Shown piece after piece: positions 23,750 to 32,052 of a stretch of 64,000 nucleotides of DNA (position 1 is the stretch's first letter; each line of letters starts with the position of its first letter). The stretch spans positions 124,001 to 188,000 of the forward strand of contig CAVOYU010000011.1 in the NCBI GenBank assembly GCA_963700775.1, given 5' to 3'. A program made the translations under genes and the position numbers. The notes under the pieces were generated by a model, which saw only the letters and a list, made by a program, of their open reading frames with translations, was not told the DNA's origin and did no database searches. Source of the stretch: Thermohalobaculum sp963700775 (GTDB taxonomy: Bacteria; Pseudomonadota; Alphaproteobacteria; Rhodobacterales; Rhodobacteraceae).

Positions 23750-23776
23750 GGCCCGCCGGTTCGCCGGCGGGCCTTT
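23750..23776 (+). terminator. rho-independent terminator
   Basis: A perfect 10-bp stem GGCCCGCCGG/CCGGCGGGCC with a TTCG tetraloop is followed by TTT. It closes the Gly-rich protein cluster and separates it from the convergent thiQ. Confidence 0.85.
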
Positions 23777-23906
23777 CGCATGTCACCGGTTCAAGCCCGG
23801 TCCGCCCATCCCGCGCAAGGTCGACAAACTTCCGGCGCCGAGCGGAACTCGCGCCCGACAGATCCTTCCGGATGACAGGCGCGGATTCAGAGATCCGGCG
23901 GTATGC

Positions 23907-24554
23907 TCATCCGGGAACTCGCTCCAACAAGCGCCCATCGCGCAGCACCACTACCCGGCTGCCGAGCCGTGCTGCGTCCGCCGGATCGTGCGAGACCACC
24001 AGCGTCGCGAGACCCCGTTCCGCCGTCAGCCGGCGCACCAGGGCCGCCATCTCGTCGCGGGTTTCGATGTCGAGGGCGCCGAACGGCTCGTCGAGCAACA
24101 TCACCGGCTTGTCGCGCACCAGCGACCGGGCCAGCGCCACCCGCTGGCGCTGGCCGCCCGAGAGTTGCGTGGGCAGCCGGCTCTCGAGTCCGGACAGGTC
24201 GATCTCGGCCAGCACCGCCCGCACCCGGTCCCGCTCCGCAGGGCTCGGCCGGCCGCGCGGGTCCAGGCCCAGCGCGATGTTCATGCCCACATCCAGGTGC
24301 TCGAACAGGTCGCCGGTCTGGAAGAGGGCCGAAACCGGGCGCCTGGCCGGCGGCAGGCCCAGAATCGAGGCGCCGTCCCAGGTGATCTCGCCCGAGAGCG
24401 GCACGAGGAAGCCGCAGATCAGGTCGATCAGCGTCGACTTGCCTGAGCCCGACGCCCCCGAAAGCGTGACCACCTCCCCGCGCCCGATCGACAGCGTGAA
24501 TTCGTACACCGGGAGCCCGGGCCAGGCATAGCGCAGCCGCTCAATGGCGAGCAT
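23907..24554 (-). CDS. thiQ: thiamine ABC transporter ATP-binding protein
   Basis: ThiQ energises import of thiamine and its phosphates. The 215-residue ATPase has Walker A LSGASGSGKST, Q-loop ALFQTGDLFEHLDV (typical ThiQ wording), signature LSGGQRQRVALARSL, Walker B VMLLDEPFGALDIETRD and the H-loop VVSHDPADAARL. The ATG at 24554 starts directly before AIERLRYAW. Its start overlaps thiP by 14 bases. It is the last gene of thiBPQ, controlled by a TPP riboswitch upstream of thiB. Confidence 0.93.
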   Translation of the reverse strand: MLAIERLRYAWPGLPVYEFTLSIGRGEVVTLSGASGSGKSTLIDLICGFLVPLSGEITWDGASILGLPPARRPVSALFQTGDLFEHLDVGMNIALGLDPRGRPSPAERDRVRAVLAEIDLSGLESRLPTQLSGGQRQRVALARSLVRDKPVMLLDEPFGALDIETRDEMAALVRRLTAERGLATLVVSHDPADAARLGSRVVVLRDGRLLERVPG

Positions 24555-26157
24555 GACGCCCCCCGACGATCCGCTCGATGCCGGCGAAGAAGGCAAGGCT
24601 CAGCAGCAGCAGCGTCAGCGCGATCGCCGCCGCCTCGCCGCTCTGGTATCGTCCCGACCGCTCGTAGAGTAGCCAGGGCAGGGTGCGGAACGCATCCGAG
24701 CCGAACAGGGCGATAACGCCGAGGTCGCCGACCGACAGCGCGGCCGACAGCGCCGCGGCGAAGCCGAGCGCGCGCCGGGCCACCGGCAGGTCCACCAGCC
24801 GGAGCCGGGAAAGACCCGAGATGCCGAGACTGGCGCAGAGCCGGTCGTGCCGCGCCCCGCTCTCCGCCAGGCTGCCCTGCAACGCGCGAACGGCGAAGGG
24901 AAGCGACAGCAGTACGTTGGCGGCCAGCACCAGGACGGGCGCCATGATGAAAGTATCGGCGATGCCCCGAAGCAGCAGGAATGCGCCGAGGCCGAAGACG
25001 ATCGCCGGCAGCGCGAGATAGGCTGCCGAGGCGAGGTCCAGGAACCCTGCGAGCCCGGCCAGCCGCGGCAGCCGGGTCGGCAGCACCATCGTCCGCCGCG
25101 CCTCGCAGATCGCCCAGGCGAGTGCGCAGGTGAGTGCCGCGGAGGCAAGCGCGATCGCCACCGAGGCACCGAGCGCCTGCCGGAAGGCCGGATCGAGCGG
25201 CAGCCGCAGGAGCTCTGGCCGTATTCCGCCAAGCAGGATCGCCGCCAGCGGCGCCGCCACGATCCCGGCGGCGAGCAGAGCGACGGCCGCGTCCGCGATC
25301 CGGGCGCCGCGCTCCCTCCGGTCCGGGCGGATCCGCCCGCCGAGCCCGGTCGCCCCGGCACCGGCGGTCCACTCCGCCGGATAGCGGGCAAGCAACAGCA
25401 GGATGCCGGCACAGATCGCGAGCTGAAGCAGGCTCAGCGCCACCGCTCGGTCGAGGTCGAAATCGAGCCGCGCGGCCTCGTAGATCGCGACCTCCAGCGT
25501 GCTCGCCTGCGGTCCGCCGCCCAGCATCAGCACCAGCGCAAACGAGGTAAAACAGAGCAGGAACACCAGTCCGCAAGCCCCCGGCGCCACCCGGCGGATG
25601 GCCGGCCACTCGACGAAGCGCCATACCTCGCGCTCGGCCAACCCGAGCTGTGCCGCCAGCCGCCAGCGCCCGTCGGGGATGCCCGCCAGTGCGGCGTGGA
25701 AGATCCGCGCGATCAGCGGGGCGTTGAAGAATACATGGGCGAGCAGCACACCCGGCAGCCCGTAGAGCACGCCGCCAGGGCCGGGCAGTCCCAGCGCCGA
25801 CGCGGCGTCGGCGGCCCAGCCGGCGCGCCCCCAGACGGCGACAATGCCGGTCGCGGCCACGGTTGTGGGCATCACCAGCGCCAGCGAGGCAAGGAGATTC
25901 AGTGCCCGCGCACGCGCTGCACCGGCGCGCCGATGCACAGCCCGCGCCGCCGCGAGACCAAGCGCCGCCGAGAGCAGCGTCGACAGCGCGGCCTGCTCGA
26001 ACGTGAAGAGCGTCACCCCCCGCAGATAGGGGTCGCGCAGAACGGCGCGCAGGTCCACGCCGCCCGCCTCGGCCGCGATTGCCGCGATTGCGGCCCCGGC
26101 CAGCCCCGCTGCCACCGTTGCTGCGGCCAGGCCGGGTACCAGGCGTGCGGCGTTCAC
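24541..26157 (-). CDS. thiP: thiamine ABC transporter permease
   Basis: A 538-residue fused permease with about twelve helices and two EAA-type loops, the standard size of ThiP. Family landmarks are YLRGVTLFTFEQAALSTLLSAALG near the N-terminus, SLALVMPTTVAATGIVAVWG, the first loop around HAALAGIPDGRWRLAAQLG, and the second around RLCASLGISGLSRLRLVDLP, then GDLGVIALFGSDAFRTLPWLLYERSGRYQ. A GTG start at 26157 overlaps the thiB stop as GTGA; the longer reading frame through thiB is spurious. Confidence 0.93.
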   Translation of the reverse strand: MNAARLVPGLAAATVAAGLAGAAIAAIAAEAGGVDLRAVLRDPYLRGVTLFTFEQAALSTLLSAALGLAAARAVHRRAGAARARALNLLASLALVMPTTVAATGIVAVWGRAGWAADAASALGLPGPGGVLYGLPGVLLAHVFFNAPLIARIFHAALAGIPDGRWRLAAQLGLAEREVWRFVEWPAIRRVAPGACGLVFLLCFTSFALVLMLGGGPQASTLEVAIYEAARLDFDLDRAVALSLLQLAICAGILLLLARYPAEWTAGAGATGLGGRIRPDRRERGARIADAAVALLAAGIVAAPLAAILLGGIRPELLRLPLDPAFRQALGASVAIALASAALTCALAWAICEARRTMVLPTRLPRLAGLAGFLDLASAAYLALPAIVFGLGAFLLLRGIADTFIMAPVLVLAANVLLSLPFAVRALQGSLAESGARHDRLCASLGISGLSRLRLVDLPVARRALGFAAALSAALSVGDLGVIALFGSDAFRTLPWLLYERSGRYQSGEAAAIALTLLLLSLAFFAGIERIVGGRHARH

Positions 26158-27158
26158 TCGCCCATCACCGCCAGCCACTCGCCTATCCACGCCTTGCGGT
26201 TCGCCTGCGCCGCCCCGGCCGGGAAGGACAGGGTCCGCGCGGGCTTCACCACATGGCCAAAGGCGTCCGGCAGCTCGGCCTGCGGGTTCACCGGGAACAT
26301 CCAGTTGGTGGTCGGGATCGCCGACTGCGCCGCCTCGTCGGTGAGGTAGGCGATGAAGCGCCGCGCCAGCTCCGGCTGCGTCGACGCGGCGGTCACCGCG
26401 GCCAGCTCCATCTGCAGATAGTGGCCCTCGTCGAACGGGGCCGCCCGGATGAAGCCCTCCTTGTCGACCACCTCGTGGTAGGCGGGCGAGGTGGTGTAAG
26501 AGAGCACCATGTCCGCCTCGCCCTCGAGGAACATCGAATAGCTCTCCCACCAGCCCTTGGTCACCGTCAGGATCTTCGGCTTCAGCCGGCGCCAGACCTC
26601 CGGCGCGCGGTCGCCGTATACCGCCCTGACCCACATCAAGAGGCCGAGCCCAGGGGTGGAGGACCGCGGGTCCTGGATCACAATCTTCAGGTCGTCCGGC
26701 GCATCCAACAGCGCCTCGAACGACACCGGCGGCGCGACCAGGCGGCGGCTGTCGTAGACGAAGGCGAAATGGCCCCAGTCAAAGGGCGCCAGCACCGGGT
26801 CGTCCCAGTCGACCGGCAGGGCGAGCCCGGTCAGATCGGCGCCGTGGGCCGCGAACAGGCCCGAGGCCAGCGCGTCGCCGGCCAGGTTCACGTCCAACCC
26901 CACCAGCACGTCCGCCCTGGTGGTCGCGCCCTCGAGCCTCACCCGGTTGAAGGCGCTGATCGAATCCTCGAGCCCGACGAACCGCAGGTCGCAGCCGCAA
27001 ATCTCCTCGAAGCCCTTCTCGATGACCGGGCCCGGCCCCCATTCAGAGGCGAAGCTGTCATATGTGTAGACGGTGAGGACCGGCAGGTCGGCAGCGCCCG
27101 CGGGTGTCGAGAGCCCGAGCGCCAGGGCGGCGGCTGGAAGCAGGTGTCGGATCGTCAT
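26154..27158 (-). CDS. thiB: thiamine ABC transporter substrate-binding protein
   Basis: ThiB is the periplasmic thiamine-binding protein. The 334-residue product has a signal peptide (HLLPAAALALGLSTPAGAA) and a mature start LPVLTVYTYDSFASEWGPGP characteristic of ThiB. Other markers are GLEDSISAFNRVRLEG, DPRSSTPGLGLLMWV, TVTKGWWESYSMFLEGEADMVLSYTTSPAYH with ligand-contacting tryptophan and tyrosine residues, and PTTNWMFPV. The ATG at 27158 has AAGGGA six bases upstream; the ATG at 27173 is less likely. It is the first gene behind the riboswitch. Confidence 0.94.
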   Translation of the reverse strand: MTIRHLLPAAALALGLSTPAGAADLPVLTVYTYDSFASEWGPGPVIEKGFEEICGCDLRFVGLEDSISAFNRVRLEGATTRADVLVGLDVNLAGDALASGLFAAHGADLTGLALPVDWDDPVLAPFDWGHFAFVYDSRRLVAPPVSFEALLDAPDDLKIVIQDPRSSTPGLGLLMWVRAVYGDRAPEVWRRLKPKILTVTKGWWESYSMFLEGEADMVLSYTTSPAYHEVVDKEGFIRAAPFDEGHYLQMELAAVTAASTQPELARRFIAYLTDEAAQSAIPTTNWMFPVNPQAELPDAFGHVVKPARTLSFPAGAAQANRKAWIGEWLAVMGE

Positions 27159-27235
27159 TGCGCGTCCCTTCATGCGGAACGGCGAAAGGTCTGGAGAGCG
27201 TGGCCACGGCGGCAGGTGCGCCAGGAGCCGGTTTC

Positions 27236-27312
27236 TCTTCCCTCCGCCAGTACTAACTGGGTCAGGTTCAACGGGTACATCTCAGCCCCTTCCGGAGCGC
27301 CCCGAGAGAACG
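27236..27312 (-). promoter_or_regulatory. TPP riboswitch (THI element)
   Basis: On the minus strand the conserved THI-box parts appear in order: CGGGGCGC, GGGGCTGAGATG, ACCCGTTGAACCTGACCCAGTTAGTACTGGCGGAGG. The sensor helix sequence CTGAGA and the GAACCTGA core are intact. It lies about 80 bases upstream of thiB and would repress thiBPQ when thiamine pyrophosphate is abundant. Confidence 0.95.
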
Positions 27313-27382
27313 CCTGTGAGAATATGGCCGCCAGCGCCGATTGCAAGGGCTGGCGTGCACGTCGCCGACGCGTCAGCTCTGT

Positions 27383-27664
27383 TCAGACGACGAGCAGATG
27401 AGCCATCGCCATCACAGCAATGCCGGAAACCAGCATGATATTGCCCAGAATGCCCAGCCAGCGGATCTGGAAATGATGCCGCGCCAGCGCCATGGGTGCT
27501 CCATCCGGGATGCGTCCGCCACGGACCACGTGGAGTTTGATCGCATCCTCGTCTCGCCGGATCCGGTAGGCGCGGATGACGGAGACCGCCTGGCAGACCC
27601 CCCAAGCGACGATGCAGCCGAAGCCGCCAACCATGAGCAGAAAGGCCAAAAGCTCGTCAGGCAC
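27383..27664 (-). CDS. small two-helix membrane protein of unknown function
   Basis: A 93-residue protein with a hydrophobic helix near the N-terminus (LLAFLLMVGGFGCIVAWGV), a charged central loop (RIRRDEDAIKLHVVRGG) and a second helix at the end (LGILGNIMLVSGIAVMAMAHLLVV). GTG at 27664 has GGGAG eight bases upstream and is chosen over the GTG at 27673. The sequence looks like a real membrane protein rather than chance, but I recognise no family. It stands between the riboswitch and the divergent outer-membrane-like gene. Confidence 0.55.
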   Translation of the reverse strand: MPDELLAFLLMVGGFGCIVAWGVCQAVSVIRAYRIRRDEDAIKLHVVRGGRIPDGAPMALARHHFQIRWLGILGNIMLVSGIAVMAMAHLLVV

Positions 27665-27796
27665 GCATACCACTCCCGCAAAGGGGTCCTCTCGAAGATA
27701 TTATACTCAAAATCGGCCCCCGAGTCTCGGCTCTGCCGCTAACCCGTTGTTAACCATAGACACCGAGGCTCCTCCCCGTGATTTTTGGGGGTTGGG

Positions 27797-28609
27797 ATGC
27801 TGCGCCTCGGCCGGATAGTCCTGTTGCTGCTCGCTGGCTCCGGGGTCGGCCTACCGGCGGCAGGGTTTGCCCTGGCGGGCGCCTGGACCCAGGCCGAAGG
27901 CGAAGGGCTGGCCATCGTCACCATTGCTCGCCGCGCGGCCCCTGTCGCCGCCCTGGCCGGCGGCCCGGCGGACACCGACGGAAACATCAGCCAAGTCTAT
28001 CTCGAATTCGGTGTCCTGGATGGTCTGACCATCGGCGCCAAGGCCTACTCCGAACTCTCGCTGTCCGATCCGGACCGGAGCGCGGCGTCTCTCGGCGGAT
28101 TTCTGAGAAAGCGCGTCTGGCGGAGCCAACAGGGCGAGGTCGCCTCGGTGCAGGCAGGTTACGCGCAACCGATCGATGCTCTGATGGGCAGCGCCTACAC
28201 CTATGCCGATCCCGGCGCGGTGCCGGAAGCACATGCCGCCGCGCTCTACGGTCGCGGCTGGGGCGGACTCTGGGGCAGCGCCTTCCTCTCGACCGGCGCG
28301 GCGTACCACTGGCGTGGGGAAGGGCAGGCAGACGAGATGCGGCTGGAGGCGACCGGCGGCTACGCCTGGGACCGGAGCTGGATGGGGATGCTGGGGCTGT
28401 TCGGGCTGGCGCCACTGGCGGACGGCACAGATGCCTCGCTGAAGGTCGCGCCCTCGATTGCCTACACCCTGTGGCCGACGAAGGTCCACCACTGGAAGCG
28501 TCCACATCCCGAGCTGAACCCGCCGACCATCCAGCTCGGGATCAGCTACGACCTCCTGAACCGCGGCGACGGCCTCGGAGTCTCGGTCAGCATCTGGCGG
28601 CGGTTCTGA
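27797..28609 (+). CDS. predicted outer-membrane beta-barrel or exported protein, unknown function
   Basis: A 270-residue protein with a signal peptide (RIVLLLLAGSGVGLPAAGFALAGA). The mature part alternates polar and hydrophobic residues in short strands (GNISQVYLEFGVLDGLTIGAKAYSEL, SVQAGYAQP, MRLEATGGYAWDRS) and ends in a strand finishing SIWRRF, with the terminal phenylalanine typical of Bam-inserted barrels. I cannot name a family. The ATG at 27797 gives a sensible signal peptide. It converges with the DUF4864 gene 7 bases away. Confidence 0.7.
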   Translation: MLRLGRIVLLLLAGSGVGLPAAGFALAGAWTQAEGEGLAIVTIARRAAPVAALAGGPADTDGNISQVYLEFGVLDGLTIGAKAYSELSLSDPDRSAASLGGFLRKRVWRSQQGEVASVQAGYAQPIDALMGSAYTYADPGAVPEAHAAALYGRGWGGLWGSAFLSTGAAYHWRGEGQADEMRLEATGGYAWDRSWMGMLGLFGLAPLADGTDASLKVAPSIAYTLWPTKVHHWKRPHPELNPPTIQLGISYDLLNRGDGLGVSVSIWRRF

Positions 28610-28616
28610 GGCGCCA

Positions 28617-29033
28617 TCAGCTCCCGACGCCCGGCAGGGCGCGTAGCCGGACGCCGTTGATCCGCCATTCACCGCCGATAAGCCGCATCTCGTAGTCGGC
28701 CTCGTGGAACTGGCCCTGCCGGTCCTGGAACAGCACGGTCTGCACCTGCCCCGACGGGATCGGGGTCAGCCCGAGCATCTCGAAATGCGAGGGCCGCCAG
28801 ATCATCGGGTAACCGATCTCGACCATCCGGCCGAACACCTGAGGATTTTGGAAGATCGACTGGATCATCGGCGACGCGTGGGCATAGGCGACCTCGAGGT
28901 CGTTGGCCCGGAAGGCATCGAGCTGGGCGGCGATCACGGCGCGGATCGAATCCGCCGGCTCGCCGGCACGGGCCGCAGGCCCGGCCGCGACAACCAGGGC
29001 GAGAGCGAGAGCGAAGGCGGCGAGACGACGCAT
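28617..29033 (-). CDS. DUF4864-family exported protein
   Basis: A 138-residue protein with a signal peptide (RRLAAFALALALVVAAGPAARA) and one alpha+beta domain of the DUF4864 type: IRAVIAAQLDAFRANDLEVAYAHASP, IFQNPQVFGRMVEIGYPMIWRP, then QVQTVLFQDRQGQFHEADYEM and GEWRINGVRL. The helix that mentions AF(R)A(N)D and the final strand recall NTF2-like folds. Start ATG at 29033 has GGAGG seven bases upstream. It is 59 bases downstream of the CocE-type hydrolase on the same strand. Function unknown. Confidence 0.78.
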   Translation of the reverse strand: MRRLAAFALALALVVAAGPAARAGEPADSIRAVIAAQLDAFRANDLEVAYAHASPMIQSIFQNPQVFGRMVEIGYPMIWRPSHFEMLGLTPIPSGQVQTVLFQDRQGQFHEADYEMRLIGGEWRINGVRLRALPGVGS

Positions 29034-29092
29034 CGGGCATCCTCCCATGACTACCGGGAAGGATGGTGCGGCGGCCCCGCCGGTCAAGCGCC

Positions 29093-31069
29093 TCACATGT
29101 GGTCGCGCGGCACCTCGAACATCCAGCGCCGGCGGATCAGCTCGGTCTCGCCCTCGCGCGCGATCAGTTCGGCTTCGACCGCGTATCGCTCCGGCCCGCA
29201 GGTGAAGCGGATCTCCGAGCGGGTGGCGGCATGCCAGCCTTCGCGGGCGCGCTCGGCCTCGAAGACCAGGCGCCCGGTCGTGCCCGCCGGATCGGCGGGA
29301 TCGACCTCCCAGACCTCGTCGCGGCTCTCGCGCTTGCGCATGCCGTGGACCGGGTTCTCGGTCCAACCGCTGCATTCCGAGATCACGTAGCGGACCCGCC
29401 CGGTCTGCAGGTCGTGCTCGACCCGGCGGACGCTGTGGCCCCGCTCGACCAGCCGGTACTTCGGCAGCGGATCCGGATCGGCCGGCAGCGGCGGCGGCGC
29501 CTCCTCCGCCCCATCCAGCAGCGGCAGCAAGAGCGTTGAATCCGCCCCGCAGCGTACGGTCGCCCTGACCGGGCGCGGCCCCGGCAGCACCAGCGGCCAA
29601 TAGGCGGTCGACAGCGCCAGCCGCAACCGGTGCCCGGGCGCCAGCCGGTAGCCGGTCTCGTCCAGCGCCAGCGCAACCTTGTAGAAATCCCCCGGCACCG
29701 CCGCTTCCGGCGTCGCGTTGCCGTTGCGGTGGCAGAGGTTCAGGACCCCGCGGGCGATCAGGTTCGCGGTGCCGTCCGGATGCAGGTCGACCAGCCGTGC
29801 GATCAGGTTGCCCTGCGGCTGGTCGATCGCGACCGAGAGATGCAGCTTTGGCCGGCCGAGAATGTCGAGCGGCTCGTCCAGCGGCTCGGTGTCCCACACC
29901 AGCGACATGGCATCGTCGCTGCGCTGGTCGGCCGGCAGCTCGCCGTCCGGCTTCACGGTGAAGTACTCGCCCCCGGCGGCGCCGCAATGCTGGGGCGAGG
30001 CCACTGCCCTCTCGCCGCCCGACCCGCCGCCGAGCAGCCCGTCCGAGCCGAGCGTCAGCCGGCTGGTCTCGACCGAGGCCGAGGGCCATTCCGCCACCCC
30101 GACCCAGCGGCCGGGCTCTTCCGAGCGGTAACCGCCGGGGCGCGGGCCCTCGGAGAGATAGGCCCGGTAGGCCGGCCATTCCTCGACCCCCGTCGCCTCG
30201 CCGGCGAGCCAGCGCTTCCACCAGGCGACGGCCATGCCGGTGAAGTCCGCCCGCGGGCGCGGCCAGGCGAAGTGCGGGTATTTGTGGATCCAGGGGCCGG
30301 TCATCGCCTTGACCAGGGTCTTCGCGTTGGCGGCCACCGTCGCCGGCGCGTTGCGGTAGCCGTCGGCCCAGCCGGCGATGATGAAGACGGGGATCTCGAT
30401 CGCCGACCAGTCCTCGCAGATCGAGCCGTGCTTCCAGTACTCGTCCCGCCGCTGGTGCCGGAGCCAGACCTCCAGCAGCATCGGCTCTGCCTCCAGCCGC
30501 CTGAGCCAGACCTCCCGCCACGAGTTGCCCAGCACCGCGGGGTCGGGCGGACGCGAGGCGTAGCTGAGCATTGTCCCGGCCCAGTAGACATTGGCCGAGA
30601 GCAGCGCACCGCCCTTGTAATGGATGTCGTCGTTGTAGCGGTCGGCGGTGGAGGAGAGCGAGATCACCGCCTTTAGCGCCGGCGGCCGCAGCGCCGCCAC
30701 TTGCAGAGCGTTGAACCCACCCCAGGAGATCCCCATCATGCCCACATTGCCGTTCGACCAGGGCTGCGTCGAGATCCAGGCGATCACCTCGCAGGCATCC
30801 GAAAGTTCTTGCGGCGAGTACTCGTCATCGAACAGCCCGTCCGAATCGCCGTTGCCGCGGCTGTCGACCCGTACCCCGGCGATCCCCGCCTCGGCAAAGG
30901 CCGGATAGGTGCACTCGTCCCGCTCCGAGGTGCCGTCGCGGCGGCGATAGGGCAGGAACTCAAGCACCGCCGGGAACGGCCCCGGCCCGCCCGGCATCCA
31001 GATCCGTGCGGCCAGCCGCGTGCCGTCGGCCAGCGTGATCCAGACGGTCTCCTCGACCGTGTACCCCAT
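29093..31069 (-). CDS. CocE/NonD family alpha/beta hydrolase (S15-type)
   Basis: A 658-residue hydrolase of the X-Pro dipeptidyl-peptidase/cocaine-esterase family. It starts with VEETVWITLADGTRLAARIWMP and FLPYRRRD, has the nucleophile elbow MGISWGGFNAL (catalytic Ser) near residue 120, GWADGYRN containing the acid, and a C-terminal jelly-roll domain (LHLSVAIDQPQGNLIARLVDLHPDG). The ATG at 31069 is preceded by AAAGAGGTG; the longer frame upstream is not conserved. It is divergent from an HSL-type esterase, with 70 bases between the starts. Substrate (ester or amide) unknown. Confidence 0.9.
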   Translation of the reverse strand: MGYTVEETVWITLADGTRLAARIWMPGGPGPFPAVLEFLPYRRRDGTSERDECTYPAFAEAGIAGVRVDSRGNGDSDGLFDDEYSPQELSDACEVIAWISTQPWSNGNVGMMGISWGGFNALQVAALRPPALKAVISLSSTADRYNDDIHYKGGALLSANVYWAGTMLSYASRPPDPAVLGNSWREVWLRRLEAEPMLLEVWLRHQRRDEYWKHGSICEDWSAIEIPVFIIAGWADGYRNAPATVAANAKTLVKAMTGPWIHKYPHFAWPRPRADFTGMAVAWWKRWLAGEATGVEEWPAYRAYLSEGPRPGGYRSEEPGRWVGVAEWPSASVETSRLTLGSDGLLGGGSGGERAVASPQHCGAAGGEYFTVKPDGELPADQRSDDAMSLVWDTEPLDEPLDILGRPKLHLSVAIDQPQGNLIARLVDLHPDGTANLIARGVLNLCHRNGNATPEAAVPGDFYKVALALDETGYRLAPGHRLRLALSTAYWPLVLPGPRPVRATVRCGADSTLLLPLLDGAEEAPPPLPADPDPLPKYRLVERGHSVRRVEHDLQTGRVRYVISECSGWTENPVHGMRKRESRDEVWEVDPADPAGTTGRLVFEAERAREGWHAATRSEIRFTCGPERYAVEAELIAREGETELIRRRWMFEVPRDHM

Positions 31070-31139
31070 GGTCACCTCTTTCCAGCCGACCGACTCGCGG
31101 AATATTGTCGGCACCGAGCATGCATGACAGAGGGCACCC

Positions 31140-32051
31140 ATGTCGATTGAGATCACCGACCCGGAGGTGCTGGCCTTCATCGAGCGAACCGACGGCTTCT
31201 ACCCGCCAGGGTCGTGGAACGGCACGCCGGATGAGAACCGGGAGCTCTACGACCGGATGGCGGCCGCGTTCCGCAAGCCGCGGCCCGCCTCGGTGACCAC
31301 CGAGGATGGCACCGTTCCCGGTCCCGCAGGCGCCATCCCGATCCGCCGCTACCGCACCGCCAGCCCGGGGCCGGTAACGGTGGTCTACTACCATGGCGGC
31401 GGCTACCTGCTCGGCGGACTGGAAAGCCACGACGATGTTTGCGCCGAGATCTGCGACCGCACAGGCTGCCCCGTGGTCTCGGTGGACTACCGGCTTTGCC
31501 CGGAGCATGTTCATCCGGCGCACTACGAGGACGCGCTCTGGGCCGCGCGCGCCATCCTTCGCGACGGGCCGGTCGTCCTCGCCGGGGATAGCGCCGGCGG
31601 GAATCTCGCCGCGGCGGTTGCGCAGACGCTCCGGGGTGAGGATATCCGGGGGCAGGTGCTGATCTACCCCGGCCTCGGCGGCTACTATCTGAACCTTCCC
31701 TCGCTGACCGAGTGCGCCGACGCCCCGCTCCTGAAGGCGTCGGAGCTGGAATACTACAGGCGGGTTCGGGCGGGTGGCGATCCGCCAAACGGTGACCCGA
31801 CATTCTCGCCGATGTCGGCCGAGGATTTCTCCGGGCTCGCACCCTGCTTCATCTCGGCGGCGGGCGTCGATCCGCATCGCGACGATGGCGTCGAGTATGT
31901 CCGACGCCTGATCGGTGCCGGGGTCGAAGCCTATTGCTCGGTCGAACCGCAACTCCCGCACGGTCATCTGCGGGCTCGGCACATGTCGCACCGGGCGCGC
32001 GAGGCCTTCGGCCGCATCGTCGGGGCAATCCGGGACTTCTCTACCCGGTAG
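31140..32051 (+). CDS. alpha/beta hydrolase, hormone-sensitive-lipase family
   Basis: A 303-residue esterase. The oxyanion-hole motif YHGGGYLLGGLESHDDVCAE lies near residue 85, VSVDYRLCPEHVHPA near 118, and the nucleophile motif LAGDSAGGNLAAAVAQ near 148. The acid appears in SAAGVDPHRDDG near residue 242, and the histidine in PHGHLRAR near 276. All catalytic parts are present. The start has AGAGGG upstream. It ends one base before the MotB-like gene, which is on the other strand. Confidence 0.9.
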   Translation: MSIEITDPEVLAFIERTDGFYPPGSWNGTPDENRELYDRMAAAFRKPRPASVTTEDGTVPGPAGAIPIRRYRTASPGPVTVVYYHGGGYLLGGLESHDDVCAEICDRTGCPVVSVDYRLCPEHVHPAHYEDALWAARAILRDGPVVLAGDSAGGNLAAAVAQTLRGEDIRGQVLIYPGLGGYYLNLPSLTECADAPLLKASELEYYRRVRAGGDPPNGDPTFSPMSAEDFSGLAPCFISAAGVDPHRDDGVEYVRRLIGAGVEAYCSVEPQLPHGHLRARHMSHRAREAFGRIVGAIRDFSTR

Positions 32052-32052
32052 G

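Noticed and set aside
27341..27742. A plus-strand 133-codon open frame between the riboswitch and the barrel-like gene
   Set aside because: It lies opposite the better-supported membrane protein, lacks hydrophobic or domain signals and has no ribosome site.
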